Source of the DNA: VAZQ01 sp963835165
Lineage (GTDB): Bacteria; Pseudomonadota; Alphaproteobacteria; Rhizobiales; Xanthobacteraceae
Direction: 5' to 3'
DNA: 64,000 nucleotides
Assembly (NCBI GenBank): GCA_963835165.1
Contig: CAWIGD010000044.1
Span: 161,430-225,429, forward strand
Positions 36,296 to 44,706 of this stretch are shown piece after piece (position 1 is the first letter of the stretch; each line of letters starts with the position of its first letter). The notes below the pieces were generated by a model that saw nothing but the letters and a program-made list of their open reading frames with translations, was not told where the DNA came from and ran no database searches. The position numbers and the translations under genes were made by a program.

Positions 36296-37426
36296 TCAGG
36301 CGCGCCGCACGACCAGATCGTCCCGGTGCACCATCTCGCTGCGCCCGGCAAATCCGAGGATCGACGAAATGTCCGCCGACGAGCGGCCTTTGATCTTGGC
36401 GGCGTCCTCGGCGTCATAGGCCACCAGGCCACGGCCGATTTCGGTGCCGTCGAGCGCGCGGATGACCACCGCGTCGCCGCGGGCGAAACTGCCGTCGACG
36501 CGGATCACTCCGGCCGGCAGCAGGCTCTTGCCGCTGTGCAAGGCCGCGACCGCGCCGGCATCGATGGTCAAGATGCCCTTCGGCTCGAGCGAGCCCGCGA
36601 TCCACTTCTTGCGCGCGGTCACCGGATTTGCCGGAGTCAGGAACCAGGTGCAGCGCGCGCCGTCGGCAATCGCCTGGAGCGGATGTGCGATGCGGCCGGA
36701 CGCGATCACCATGTGGGTGCCGCCATGGGTCGCGATCTTGCCGGCTTCGACCTTGGTCTGCATGCCGCCGCGCGAAAGCTCGGAGCCGGCCGCGCCCGCC
36801 ATGGCTTCGATCGCGGGGGTGATGTGCTCCACCAGCGGGACCAGCCGGGCGGCGGCGTTGCCGGCTGGCGGGGCGTCGTAGAGCCCGTCGATGTCGGAGA
36901 GCAGCACCAGCAGGTCCGCGCTCGCCATGGTGGCGACGCGCGCCGCGAGCCGGTCGTTGTCGCCGTAACGGATTTCGTTGGTCGCGACCGTGTCGTTCTC
37001 GTTGATCACCGGCACCGAGCGCCACTCCAGCAGCTTGTCGATGGTCGAGCGTGCATTGAGGTAGCGCCGGCGCTCCTCGGTGTCCTGCAGGGTCACCAGC
37101 ACCTGGCCGGCGGTGATGCGATGGCGGCCCAGCACCTCCGACCACGTGCGCGCAAGGGCGATCTGCCCGACGGCGGCGGCGGCCTGGCTGTCCTCGAGTT
37201 TGAGCGGTCCGGGCGGCAGCTTGAGCACCGCCCGGCCGAGCGCGATCGCGCCCGACGAGACCACCAGCACGTCGCGCTTGTCGCGATGCAGAGCGGCGAT
37301 GTCCTCGGCCAGCGCCGAAAGCCAATCGTCATGCAGCCGTCCCCCGTCGCTGTCGACCAGAAGCGACGAGCCGACCTTCACGACGATGCGGCGGAAGTCG
37401 GTGAGGGAGGGGGCTTTCCGGGACAT
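36296..37426 (-). CDS. proB: Glutamate 5-kinase
   Basis: Encodes 376 residues from the ATG at 37426 (MSRKAPSLTDFRRIVVKVGS); an ORF reaching 37597 includes non-homologous residues. ProB phosphorylates glutamate in the first step of proline synthesis. The amino-acid-kinase domain shows VVKVGSSLLVDSD, VVSSGAIALGRAVL, VINENDTVATNEIRYGDND and GGMQTKVEAGKIAT; a PUA domain follows (about 285-370). No proA is in the window. It lies downstream of obgE with a repeat-filled gap between them. Confidence 0.95.
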   Translation of the reverse strand: MSRKAPSLTDFRRIVVKVGSSLLVDSDGGRLHDDWLSALAEDIAALHRDKRDVLVVSSGAIALGRAVLKLPPGPLKLEDSQAAAAVGQIALARTWSEVLGRHRITAGQVLVTLQDTEERRRYLNARSTIDKLLEWRSVPVINENDTVATNEIRYGDNDRLAARVATMASADLLVLLSDIDGLYDAPPAGNAAARLVPLVEHITPAIEAMAGAAGSELSRGGMQTKVEAGKIATHGGTHMVIASGRIAHPLQAIADGARCTWFLTPANPVTARKKWIAGSLEPKGILTIDAGAVAALHSGKSLLPAGVIRVDGSFARGDAVVIRALDGTEIGRGLVAYDAEDAAKIKGRSSADISSILGFAGRSEMVHRDDLVVRRA

Positions 37427-37556
37427 GTTTCGGGCTGCGACTGACCGGCGGCACGCGACAACCATTTGTCGCACCGGCGCGTTGTTTAGCATGTGCTTTC
37501 GGGTGCACGCCAAGGCCGACGCACGCCGATTGGTCGGGATCTCAAGCGCGTCGGGC

Positions 37557-37633
37557 GCTAGTGTCCCGATTCCGAAGTTCGGATCATTATGCCGCACGCT
37601 CGTTTGCGAACTTCGGAATCGAAGGACACTAGC
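37557..37633. repeat. Intergenic palindrome, copy 1
   Basis: The 77-bp element begins GCTAGTGTCC and ends GGACACTAGC. Inner arms GATTCCGAAGTTCG and CGAACTTCGGAATC are perfect complements. As RNA it would form a long hairpin on either strand. It shares the terminal CTAGTGT with copy 2. Confidence 0.8.
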
Positions 37634-37644
37634 AACTTATTGAT

Positions 37645-37722
37645 CTAGTGTGGCTTTGGTTCAGAAGTCCGCATTTCGAACTCGCCGCATGAATGATGCG
37701 GACTTCTGAACCGCCACACTAG
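37645..37722. repeat. Intergenic palindrome, copy 2
   Basis: The 78-bp element begins CTAGTGTGGC and ends GCCACACTAG (10-bp perfect arms). An inner 17-bp perfect pair, GGTTCAGAAGTCCGCAT and ATGCGGACTTCTGAACC, surrounds a loop of about 20 bp. It looks like a REP- or MITE-like palindrome with no coding capacity. Confidence 0.8.
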
Positions 37723-37783
37723 CCTGACCGGCGCTTTTCGCCCCGTCGGGCTGCGCGCGGCCGCCGAAGGGTCTTTTCGGTCA

Positions 37784-38824
37784 TCAATCCTGCGGCTGCC
37801 AGGCCTCGACCGGGGCACTGGGCTGTTCCTCGCGCCGGCCTTGATCGATCACCTGCAACAGCGCGCGCAACACCGCGGGTACGCCCGCGCCGGTGGCGGC
37901 CGAAACGACGAGCGGCGTCTTCTTGGCCGCGCGCTTGAGCCGCGCGGTCTGCTGCTTCAGTTGCTCCGGCGTCAGCGCGTCGGCCTTGTTGAGCGCGACG
38001 ATTTCGGGCTTCTCGCCCAGCCCTTCGCCGTAGGCTTCGAGTTCTGCCCGCACGGTCTTGTAGGCTTCGCCCGCGTGCTCGCTGGTGCCGTCCACCAGGT
38101 GCAGCAGCACGCGACAGCGCTCGACATGACCGAGAAAACGGTCGCCGAGCCCGATCCCTTCGTGCGCGCCCTCGATCAGGCCAGGAATGTCGGCAAGCAC
38201 GAATTCGCGGCCGTCGCTGTCGACGACGCCGAGCTGCGGATGCAGCGTCGTGAAGGGATAGTCGGCGATCTTCGGCCTGGCCGCGCTTACCGCCGCGAGA
38301 AAGGTCGATTTGCCCGCGTTGGGCAGCCCGACAATGCCGGCATCGGCAATCAGCTTGAGGCGCAGCCGGATGGTGAGCTCTTCGCCGGGCTGGCCGGGAT
38401 TGGCGTTGCGCGGCGCCCGGTTGGTCGAACTCTTGAACCGCGCGTTGCCGAAGCCGCCATTGCCGCCGCGCGCCAGCACCACCCGCTGGCCCACCGCGGT
38501 GAGGTCTGCGAGCAGGCTCTCGCCATCCTCCTCGTAGACCTGCGTGCCGGCCGGCACCTTCAGCACGATGTCGTCGCCGCTCGCGCCGTGGCGGTCTTTG
38601 CCCATGCCGCCGCGGCCGTTCTTGGCCTTGAAGTGCTGCTGATAGCGGTAGTCGATGAGCGTATTGAGCCCGTCGACCGCCTGCACGATCACATCGCCGC
38701 CGCGGCCGCCGTCGCCGCCGTTCGGTCCCCCGAACTCGATGAATTTCTCGCGCCGGAACGACACGCAGCCGTTCCCGCCGTCGCCGGAGCGGATATAGAC
38801 CTTGGCCTCGTCGAGGAATTTCAT
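37784..38824 (-). CDS. obgE: GTPase Obg/CgtA
   Basis: Encodes 346 residues. The Gly-rich OBG fold (SGDGGNGCVSFRREKFIEFG, GPNGGDGGRGGDV) is followed by a G domain with G1 GLPNAGKST, G3 DIPGLIEGAHEG and G4 NKAD. ObgE is an essential GTPase of 50S assembly and stress response. In Hyphomicrobiales it is usually near rplU-rpmA-GNAT and proB; here proB is adjacent but the ribosomal genes are 11.6 kb away. Confidence 0.97.
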   Translation of the reverse strand: MKFLDEAKVYIRSGDGGNGCVSFRREKFIEFGGPNGGDGGRGGDVIVQAVDGLNTLIDYRYQQHFKAKNGRGGMGKDRHGASGDDIVLKVPAGTQVYEEDGESLLADLTAVGQRVVLARGGNGGFGNARFKSSTNRAPRNANPGQPGEELTIRLRLKLIADAGIVGLPNAGKSTFLAAVSAARPKIADYPFTTLHPQLGVVDSDGREFVLADIPGLIEGAHEGIGLGDRFLGHVERCRVLLHLVDGTSEHAGEAYKTVRAELEAYGEGLGEKPEIVALNKADALTPEQLKQQTARLKRAAKKTPLVVSAATGAGVPAVLRALLQVIDQGRREEQPSAPVEAWQPQD

Positions 38825-39362
38825 GGCACCTCATATGCGGTGCCCGACGGCAAAACGCGAGGCCCCGCGCGGCCGACTGCTCGCGCGCCTCGTTGCTGTC
38901 GCTCGAACGCTAGCTGAAGAAGGGACACTCGCCGGGAGGGGCCAGGGCGGGCCATGCCTCACTGATGCGGCCCAATAGGCCGCTCCCGACGCTGCCGTTC
39001 GCGAAAGTCTGCCGCTACGCCGAGGCCCGAACAATGCCGCGGCGGTCATGGCGGCCTGGGTAACCCGGGGGCATCGCACCTCCGTTTTCGGTCTTATCGC
39101 GCGCATCGCTCGTGCGATTACGAACGATCCCGCGCACACAAAAATCTTATGATCATGGACGGCGCTGTCAATGGGCAGGTGGTCGCAAGCGCTCACATCG
39201 TGTGTCGGTCGTTTCCACTTCATCAACGGTCTCATCCGATACTGCTTTCCCGCGCGGGCGCGGCGGCCACGGCCGCACCGACCCCGCGCCCCATTACGGT
39301 CATCTTGCGTGGCCATCCGTTCGCGCACTCGCTGACGAAGGAGACCCGAGCGTCGTGCCTTG
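38825..39362. other. obgE to C13 protease intergenic region
   Basis: This 538-bp stretch has no ORF that I would defend; the long open frames are antisense shadows rich in Arg and Ala. The only signal I can name is a promoter-like pair on the minus strand at 39144-39171. Confidence 0.45.
39144..39171 (-). promoter_or_regulatory. Possible sigma-70 promoter for obgE-proB
   Basis: The minus strand has a consensus -35 TTGACA (39171-39166), a 16-nt spacer and TAAGAT (39149-39144). It would read toward obgE with a leader of about 310 nt. The -10 matches only 4 of 6 consensus positions. Confidence 0.35.
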
Positions 39363-40877
39363 ATGCCGAACGACCGGGGGGATACACGGTCGCGGCAGGG
39401 GCCTTGGGTGGACGATCCTGCTCGGGAGGGAGTGACCAGCGTGTGGTCGGTGTTCAAGTTCGCGGCGCGTGCCGCCATCTGGCAGCCTACGCCGAATCCA
39501 CCACTCGTTGGACTATCCGCTCTCGTCGGCTGGACCCTCGTGCTGGCGCTGGTTCGCGGCATCATCCAGTACCTCGATGCGATCCCGTCGCCGGTGTTCA
39601 ATCCGTATGGCCTCAACGCGCTGATCGCGTGGCTCGTCATCGCGGTCGTCGTCGCGGCCTTCTTCGTGCGCCCGGCCGCGCGCATGACGTTTCTCTCCGC
39701 CATGGTTGCGCTCTCGGTGCTGACCGAGGTCGTGCTGTCGGCGATCAGGCTGGCATCGGCGCTGGTCCTGCCGCCGACCCCGATCGGGATCGTGATCTCG
39801 TTCTTTCCCGCGTTGCGCACCCATGGGCTGAGCGATTGGCTGGAGGGGGCGCTCTCGATTTCGTTCTTTCTCGCACCGCTCGTGTCCTGGATCGGCGGCA
39901 TGTTTGCAATCATTCGCAGCGTCGAGCCCGGCGCGCGATTGCGGCTGCTGACACGGGTGATCGCGCTCTGGGCCGCGCTGTTCATCGCCAAGGGCCTGGT
40001 GCCGCATACCCCGGTGTTCGCAGGCCCGGGCTTCGACGCCAGTAACGCCAACTGGTGGGAATACGCCCGGGCCGCACAGGCGGCCCGGCGCGAGCGCAAT
40101 GCCGATCCCGACATCGCATCGGCGCGGCTGCAGAATTTGCAGCCGGCATTGCTGCAAGCGGCTTTTGCGCGCCTGGCTCCGCAGGGCAAAGGGGTGACGG
40201 ACGTCTACGCCATCGGGATCGCGGGCTGGGCCGAGCAGGACGTTTTCGTCAAGGAGGTCGACGGCGCGTTGGCGGCGCTCGAGCGATCCTTGCCGATCAA
40301 CGGCCGTTCGCTCCGGTTGATCAACAACGCCGAAACGGTCGAGGCGGTGCCGCTGGCGAGCCGCCGGAATTTTGCCGCGGCGGTGCAGGCGGTCGGGCAG
40401 GTGATGAACAAGAGCGAGGACGTATTGCTCCTGTTCATGACCTCGCACGGCACCAACGGCGGCATCGGCCTGCAGGTACCTGGCGGCGGCGCGGCCGTGC
40501 TGAGCGCGCAGGACGTCAAGGCCAGTCTCGACAAGGAAGGGATCAAGAACCGGGTCGTGATCGTGTCGGCCTGTTTCGGCGGCGTGTTCGTGCCGCCGCT
40601 GGCCAGCGAGGATTCGATCGTTCTGACCGCGGCCGATGCGCAGAGCACGTCGTTCGGCTGCGCCACCGGGCGCGATTGGACCTATTTCGGCGATGCCCTG
40701 TTCAAGCAGTCGTTGCGGCCGGGAACGGATTTCAGGCGCGCCTTCGATCACGCCAGGATCCTGATCCGCAGCTGGGAGGCGATGGACCGGCTGCCGCCGT
40801 CCAACCCGCAGGGTCATTTCGGGGCGGCGCTGACCGCAAAGCTCGATCCCGTGTTCAAGGCGATGGCCGGTCCCTGA
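39363..40877 (+). CDS. Membrane-anchored C13-family (legumain-like) peptidase
   Basis: Encodes 504 residues. The N-terminal half holds five or so hydrophobic segments (about residues 48-215). The C-terminal half is a caspase-like clan CD fold with the expected catalytic dyad: His in LLFMTSHGTNGGIG and Cys in VVIVSACFGGVFVPPL. C13 enzymes (legumain, GPI8) cut after Asn or Asp; bacterial membrane-fused versions are poorly studied. A start at 39360 (TTG) is also possible. The gene is isolated, the first of the accessory block after obgE, with a second clan CD protease (CHAT) 3-7 kb further on. Confidence 0.85.
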   Translation: MPNDRGDTRSRQGPWVDDPAREGVTSVWSVFKFAARAAIWQPTPNPPLVGLSALVGWTLVLALVRGIIQYLDAIPSPVFNPYGLNALIAWLVIAVVVAAFFVRPAARMTFLSAMVALSVLTEVVLSAIRLASALVLPPTPIGIVISFFPALRTHGLSDWLEGALSISFFLAPLVSWIGGMFAIIRSVEPGARLRLLTRVIALWAALFIAKGLVPHTPVFAGPGFDASNANWWEYARAAQAARRERNADPDIASARLQNLQPALLQAAFARLAPQGKGVTDVYAIGIAGWAEQDVFVKEVDGALAALERSLPINGRSLRLINNAETVEAVPLASRRNFAAAVQAVGQVMNKSEDVLLLFMTSHGTNGGIGLQVPGGGAAVLSAQDVKASLDKEGIKNRVVIVSACFGGVFVPPLASEDSIVLTAADAQSTSFGCATGRDWTYFGDALFKQSLRPGTDFRRAFDHARILIRSWEAMDRLPPSNPQGHFGAALTAKLDPVFKAMAGP

Positions 40878-41297
40878 TCGAGCGCGCGTTCCGGGCTTTG
40901 CATCGTCGGCCGGAAGCCCCTTTTGGGCAGCCGCCCAACTTCGGGCCTTCAGGCGTGCCTTCGACCCCGTCTCCACTGTTAATAACAGGGAAAAAACAGG
41001 CGAGCGGCGCCTAACTCCGACATGCCGAGCCGCCCGTTGGGCAGCCGCCCCGGACAGGTAGCCTGCGTATGCCATGAGAGATCCGTGCCCGCGCGAACGC
41101 ACCTCGGTGCATGCCGACAGCTTGCGGGCATGCCGTGTCGGCGGCCGGCCCCGCAGCGGTGTCGTGTTCAACGCAATTTTGGAATTGTGCGTTTTTATAA
41201 GAGATTCGCGTTACAAAGTCGACCAAAATCCCGGGCGGCAAGAAGTGTCCCTGGGGCTTGCGCGTTTCGTCCTCGCCGCGCATTCGCGGCCCGCAAG
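40878..41297. other. Intergenic region C13 protease to deacylase
   Basis: This 420-bp region between convergent genes has no convincing ORF. It holds a 14-bp direct repeat, TTGGGCAGCCGCCC, at 40923-40936 and 41037-41050; the first copy extends to a small hairpin (TTGGGC-AGCC-GCCCAA) that could terminate either gene, though no T-run follows. Confidence 0.45.
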
Positions 41298-42908
41298 TCA
41301 GCCCACCTGGCCGTCGCGGTCCCGCCGCAGCACCACGCCCGGCAGCGCGCCGGTATGGGTCGCGTTCTCCACGACGATCGTGCCGTTGACGATCACGGTG
41401 GTGCGCGTGCCGGTCGGATATTGGTGCGGATCGGCGTAGGTGGCGCGATCCCGGAAGTCGGCGGGATCGAAGATGGCGACGTCGGCGCAATAGTTTTCCT
41501 CGAGCAGGCCGCGATCTCTCAGTTTCAGCGCACGCGCGGTCGCGCCGGTCATCTTGTGAACCGCCAGCTCCAGCGGGATCAGGCCGAGCTCGCCGGCGTA
41601 GTGGGCAATGACGCGCGGGAACGTGCCGTAGAAGCGGGGATGCGGCATGCCCTGGCTCACGGTGCCGTAGGTCGCGACGCAATTGCCGTCGGAGCCGACC
41701 AGCGCCAGCGGCGAGCGCACGATGGCGCGGATATCGTCTTCCGAGATGGACGTGACCAGCACCCGCGTCGCGCCCTTGTCCTCGATCAGATAGTCGGCGA
41801 CGGTATCGATCGGGTCCTGGCCGCGCTCGTGCGCGAGCGCACCGATGGTGCGTCCGGCATGCTGCGGCAGGTTGGGCGAGATCGAGATCTGCACGCAATC
41901 CCACGACGGCAGGCGACCCCAATTGTTGAGGCCGTCGCGGGCGATGTCCGAGCGGATGCGATCGCGTGTCTGCTTCTCCGCAAGACGTTCCAGCATGGCC
42001 GCGACGCCGCCCGACTGCACCCATTGCGGCATCAGGTTCTTGAGCGGGTTGCTGCCGGCGGCATAGGGATAGGAATCGCAGTCGACGTCGAGCCCGCGCG
42101 CCTTGGCCGCCGCGATCATGTCGAGTGCGCGCGCGGCCTTGCCCCAATTGTCTGTTCCCGAGCACTTGAAGTGCACGATCTCGACGTGGACGCCGCACGC
42201 CTCGGCAATCGCGATCGCTTCCTCGATCGCTTCCAGCACCTTGTTCGCTTCGTCGCGAATGTGGGTGAAGTAGCCGCCATTGTAGCGCTTGACCACGCGG
42301 CAGAGCGCGGTCATCTCCTCGGGCTGCGCGTAGGAGCCGGGCGCGGTGAACAGTCCCGACGAAAGCCCGAGCGCGCCGGCATCGAGCGCGTCCTCCAGCA
42401 GCGCGATCATCTGCGCCAGTTCGTCCCGCGTCGGCGGCCGGTCGGCCATGCCCATCACCATCAGCCGCAGCGTGTTGTGGCCGACCAGCATGCCGGCGTT
42501 GACCGCGGTTGCCGGGAAGCTGTCGAGGTAGGCCGGGAAGCTCGTTTCCCTGAACGGCAGCCACGGCGCGCTCGGACTCAAGTAGTCCCGCAGCAGTTCG
42601 ACCTTGCCCGGCAGTGCGGGCGCAACCGAGAAGCCGCAATGGCCGATGATCTCGGTGGTCACGCCCTGGCGCACCTTGCTCTCGGCCTTGGGATTGATCG
42701 GCAGCGTGAAATCGGAATGGGTCTTGATGTCGATGAAGCCCGGCGCCACCGCCAGGCCGGTCGCGTCGATCACTTTCGCCGCATCGTCGCCGAGATCGGT
42801 GCCGATGGCGGCGATGCGGCCATCGCGGATCGCGAGGTCGCCGAGCCGGCCCGCGGCGCCGGTGCCGTCGAGCAGCAATCCGCCGCGGATCAGGATGTCA
42901 TGCGCCAT
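41298..42908 (-). CDS. N-acyl-D-amino-acid deacylase (D-aminoacylase) family amidohydrolase
   Basis: Encodes 536 residues. It is an amidohydrolase-superfamily enzyme of the D-aminoacylase branch, which hydrolyses N-acyl-D-amino acids. Metal ligands known from D-aminoacylase are visible: Cys in IIGHCGFS, His in FTHIRDEANK, His in IVHFKCSG and Asp in VGSDGNC. The usual HxH after the first strand reads DIKTHSDF, so Lys replaces the first His. No signal peptide is evident, so the enzyme is probably cytoplasmic. Neighbours do not suggest a pathway. Confidence 0.9.
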   Translation of the reverse strand: MAHDILIRGGLLLDGTGAAGRLGDLAIRDGRIAAIGTDLGDDAAKVIDATGLAVAPGFIDIKTHSDFTLPINPKAESKVRQGVTTEIIGHCGFSVAPALPGKVELLRDYLSPSAPWLPFRETSFPAYLDSFPATAVNAGMLVGHNTLRLMVMGMADRPPTRDELAQMIALLEDALDAGALGLSSGLFTAPGSYAQPEEMTALCRVVKRYNGGYFTHIRDEANKVLEAIEEAIAIAEACGVHVEIVHFKCSGTDNWGKAARALDMIAAAKARGLDVDCDSYPYAAGSNPLKNLMPQWVQSGGVAAMLERLAEKQTRDRIRSDIARDGLNNWGRLPSWDCVQISISPNLPQHAGRTIGALAHERGQDPIDTVADYLIEDKGATRVLVTSISEDDIRAIVRSPLALVGSDGNCVATYGTVSQGMPHPRFYGTFPRVIAHYAGELGLIPLELAVHKMTGATARALKLRDRGLLEENYCADVAIFDPADFRDRATYADPHQYPTGTRTTVIVNGTIVVENATHTGALPGVVLRRDRDGQVG

Positions 42909-42954
42909 GGAATTGCGGACGTATCAAACGCCGCCGACGCGGACAACCGGGCTG

Positions 42955-43020
42955 GTGTCCCGGTTCCGACATTCGCATTCCATTAGAGCGTGCGCTCGTG
43001 CATCGAAACCAAAGGGACAC
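42955..43020. repeat. Degenerate third copy of the intergenic palindrome
   Basis: It begins GTGTCCC and ends GGGACAC (7-bp arms), with inner arms GGTTCCGA and TCGAAACC that pair with one mismatch. The left arm GTGTCCCGGTTCCGA resembles GTGTCCCGATTCCGA of copy 1 at 37561, with one difference in 15 bp. Confidence 0.6.
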
Positions 43021-43151
43021 AAAGGGCGTGTACTAATTGACGCGCAGAGCGGACGTCCGCTTGGGGGCTAATCCGCACATAGAGCGTGAGGCGACGCGCG
43101 GCGCAAGCTGCGCCGGCTCGGGGTCCGCCATCCTGCCGCGCGACATTTGAC

Positions 43152-43235
43152 CCGATCATGCTCCTGGAAAGGGCTCCCTTCGTGACCGGTGAGACCCTGC
43201 GCGTCGACGGTGCCAAAGTGCTGGCCACCGATAAA
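43152..43235 (+). pseudogene. Relic of a short-chain dehydrogenase C-terminus
   Basis: The plus-strand frame here reads IMLLERAPFVTGETLRVDG, which closely matches the conserved C-terminal end of SDR enzymes (PFVTGExLxVDGG). The rest of the gene is absent and there is no upstream SDR sequence in any frame. It is probably a fragment left by rearrangement. Confidence 0.5.
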
Positions 43236-43539
43236 GAGGGGTGGCGTTGCCCGCCGCGAATAGTCCCAAGCGAGCCGCGGCACCGAAATCCGGGACATCT
43301 GTGCCGACGACGTCCGTCTCGGAATTCGAACTCTTCAGTTTGGATTGGGGTGGAGAACAGCCAACTGCTGCATAGCCCAGATGTTCAGGATGTCCGTTCC
43401 CTGGCACTCACGAACCTGCGAAGCTTGCACGATCATGTCCGCTTGCGAGACAGACCGGAAATCATTTGAACTTTCCTAGCGTTTCAGACCTCAAGAATTC
43501 CGAGGTCGCGTTTAACGAACGCGGCTTAGCGTACGTGAT

Positions 43540-44064
43540 TTAACCTCCATCTTTTGCCCATATGTTTCTTAGCAGGGTGCCCACCGCTGTCATGGGATTT
43601 ATGTTTTTTTTCTTGCATCCTATGGTGATTTCGAGGCTGCCGTCTTTCTGCTCGGAAATCTTGACTGTTTTCTCTTCGCTTTCGACACCGCCGCCCTTGA
43701 CTGCGATATAGCCGCAGAGGAGGATAAACCCCAGCGCGAGAATATCCAGGCCAACGACCGTTTGTTTCTCGCCCGCAGTTTGCGCCGCTTGCCTTATCGA
43801 TTCTCTGGTGGTCGGCTCGCTTTCGGCCAAATCATTCAAGGCGCTCCCAAGGAATTCGCCGAGCAATTCCGGATCGCTCCGGGCCGCATCCCTGGCGAGG
43901 GCCTCGATTTCGGCAGTCATGCCTGGATCAAGCTTTGCAAGCTCGACAAGACGGCGCGCCGCCTCAGCGGGATCGTCGATGTGAAGCTTTGCAGCGAGGA
44001 CTCCGTTCGCTGCTTCGACGACCTGCTCCGGTGAGAGGTCCCTCAATTCCGTCACTTCAGCCAT
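43540..44064 (-). CDS. Single-TM protein downstream of the CHAT protease
   Basis: Encodes 174 residues. Residues 1-95 are acidic and helical (SPEQVVEAANGVLAAKLHID, PELLGEFLGSALNDLAESE). One hydrophobic segment lies at about 103-122 (TVVGLDILALGFILLCGYIA). The tail has a short beta-like segment (EKTVKISEQKDGSLEITIGC) and a KKKN-rich end. I recognise no family. The ATG follows the end of the CHAT gene by 14-37 nt on the same strand, so the two are probably co-transcribed. An accessory, substrate or effector role for the CHAT protease is a hypothesis from this placement only. GC content is lower than in core genes. Confidence 0.75.
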   Translation of the reverse strand: MAEVTELRDLSPEQVVEAANGVLAAKLHIDDPAEAARRLVELAKLDPGMTAEIEALARDAARSDPELLGEFLGSALNDLAESEPTTRESIRQAAQTAGEKQTVVGLDILALGFILLCGYIAVKGGGVESEEKTVKISEQKDGSLEITIGCKKKNINPMTAVGTLLRNIWAKDGG

Positions 44065-44078
44065 GACTCCACCTCTAT

Positions 44079-44687
44079 CTAATCGCAGAAGTCGTCAGAC
44101 TTATAAGCCATCGCCGAATACAGCAGGAGCACAGGCCGCAAGCGGCGGCAGCCCAGCTGCAATCGCCTGATTGCGGACTCGGTCAAGATCGCAGCGAGCG
44201 AACGCGTGGGCTCAGCCAGATAAGTCTCCAAGATGGTCAACATGACGCGCTGGATTGAAGTCGCTGGAACCGGCCATTGCGGAGCCACGAAGGCGATGGT
44301 GCCAGCGGCGAAGAGCGGTCGCTCAAGACCGAGGCGCTCCCCGCCAGCGTGTAGCACCGCCGCGCCGGAATTGCAGGCTGAGGACATGACGATCGGAGAT
44401 GCGTCGTGTAAATCGGCAAGCTGCCGCCAACCTAGGACGTGGCCTTTTGCGTCGCTACTTTCCAGGGCGGTGGCGGCAGCGGGCGGCAACAGCCCGCCCG
44501 ACGCCACCATCAGGTCGACTGCGTCCTGGTTTGGCAGAATACGGCCATGACACGCGATGCGGGTCAGATCGGCGTGGCTCAAGCCCGCCAGCAAAGCCGG
44601 GCCGTCAGCGTCGGTGCCGGTGTTGGCGTCGAACGCGAGACCATGCTTACGGGCGATGGCTTCCCCTTGGATGACGGCCGATTGCAA
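44079..44687 (-). CDS. CHAT protease domain, C-terminal open segment
   Basis: This open frame holds the catalytic end of the CHAT protease: His47 of the segment in RIACHGR (codon near 44549) and Cys105 in MSSACNSGA (codon near 44375), followed by AGTIAFVAPQWPVPATS, a typical CHAT region. It has no real start; upstream in-frame codons continue as FEFAVWRLGDKIAVRDALQ, so it is a continuation of the 44707-46578 segment after a +1 shift. The expected CHAT terminus (LPPLAACAPAVFGDGL) is found in another frame ending at 44101. Confidence 0.8.
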   Translation of the reverse strand: MQSAVIQGEAIARKHGLAFDANTGTDADGPALLAGLSHADLTRIACHGRILPNQDAVDLMVASGGLLPPAAATALESSDAKGHVLGWRQLADLHDASPIVMSSACNSGAAVLHAGGERLGLERPLFAAGTIAFVAPQWPVPATSIQRVMLTILETYLAEPTRSLAAILTESAIRRLQLGCRRLRPVLLLYSAMAYKSDDFCD

Positions 44688-44706
44688 AGCGTCCCTGACA
44701 GCGATC

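Larger units (their letters stand above)
37427..37783. other. proB-obgE intergenic region
   Basis: This 357-bp gap contains the two long palindromes described separately at 37557-37633 and 37645-37722, only 11 bp apart. I see no ORF or RNA gene besides them. Confidence 0.6.
42909..43539. other. Accessory intergenic region with repeat and SDR relic
   Basis: This 631-bp stretch lies between the divergently placed deacylase and the small TM-protein gene. It contains a degenerate palindrome (42955-43020) related to the proB-obgE pair and a short-chain-dehydrogenase relic (43152-43235). The last 250 bp before the TM-protein stop are relatively AT-rich and show no ORF. Confidence 0.5.

Noticed and set aside
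39513..41171. Open minus-strand frame of 552 codons
   Set aside because: Antisense to the C13 protease gene; Arg/Gln/His-rich without motifs.
41022..42986. Open plus-strand frame of 654 codons
   Set aside because: Antisense to the D-aminoacylase-family gene.
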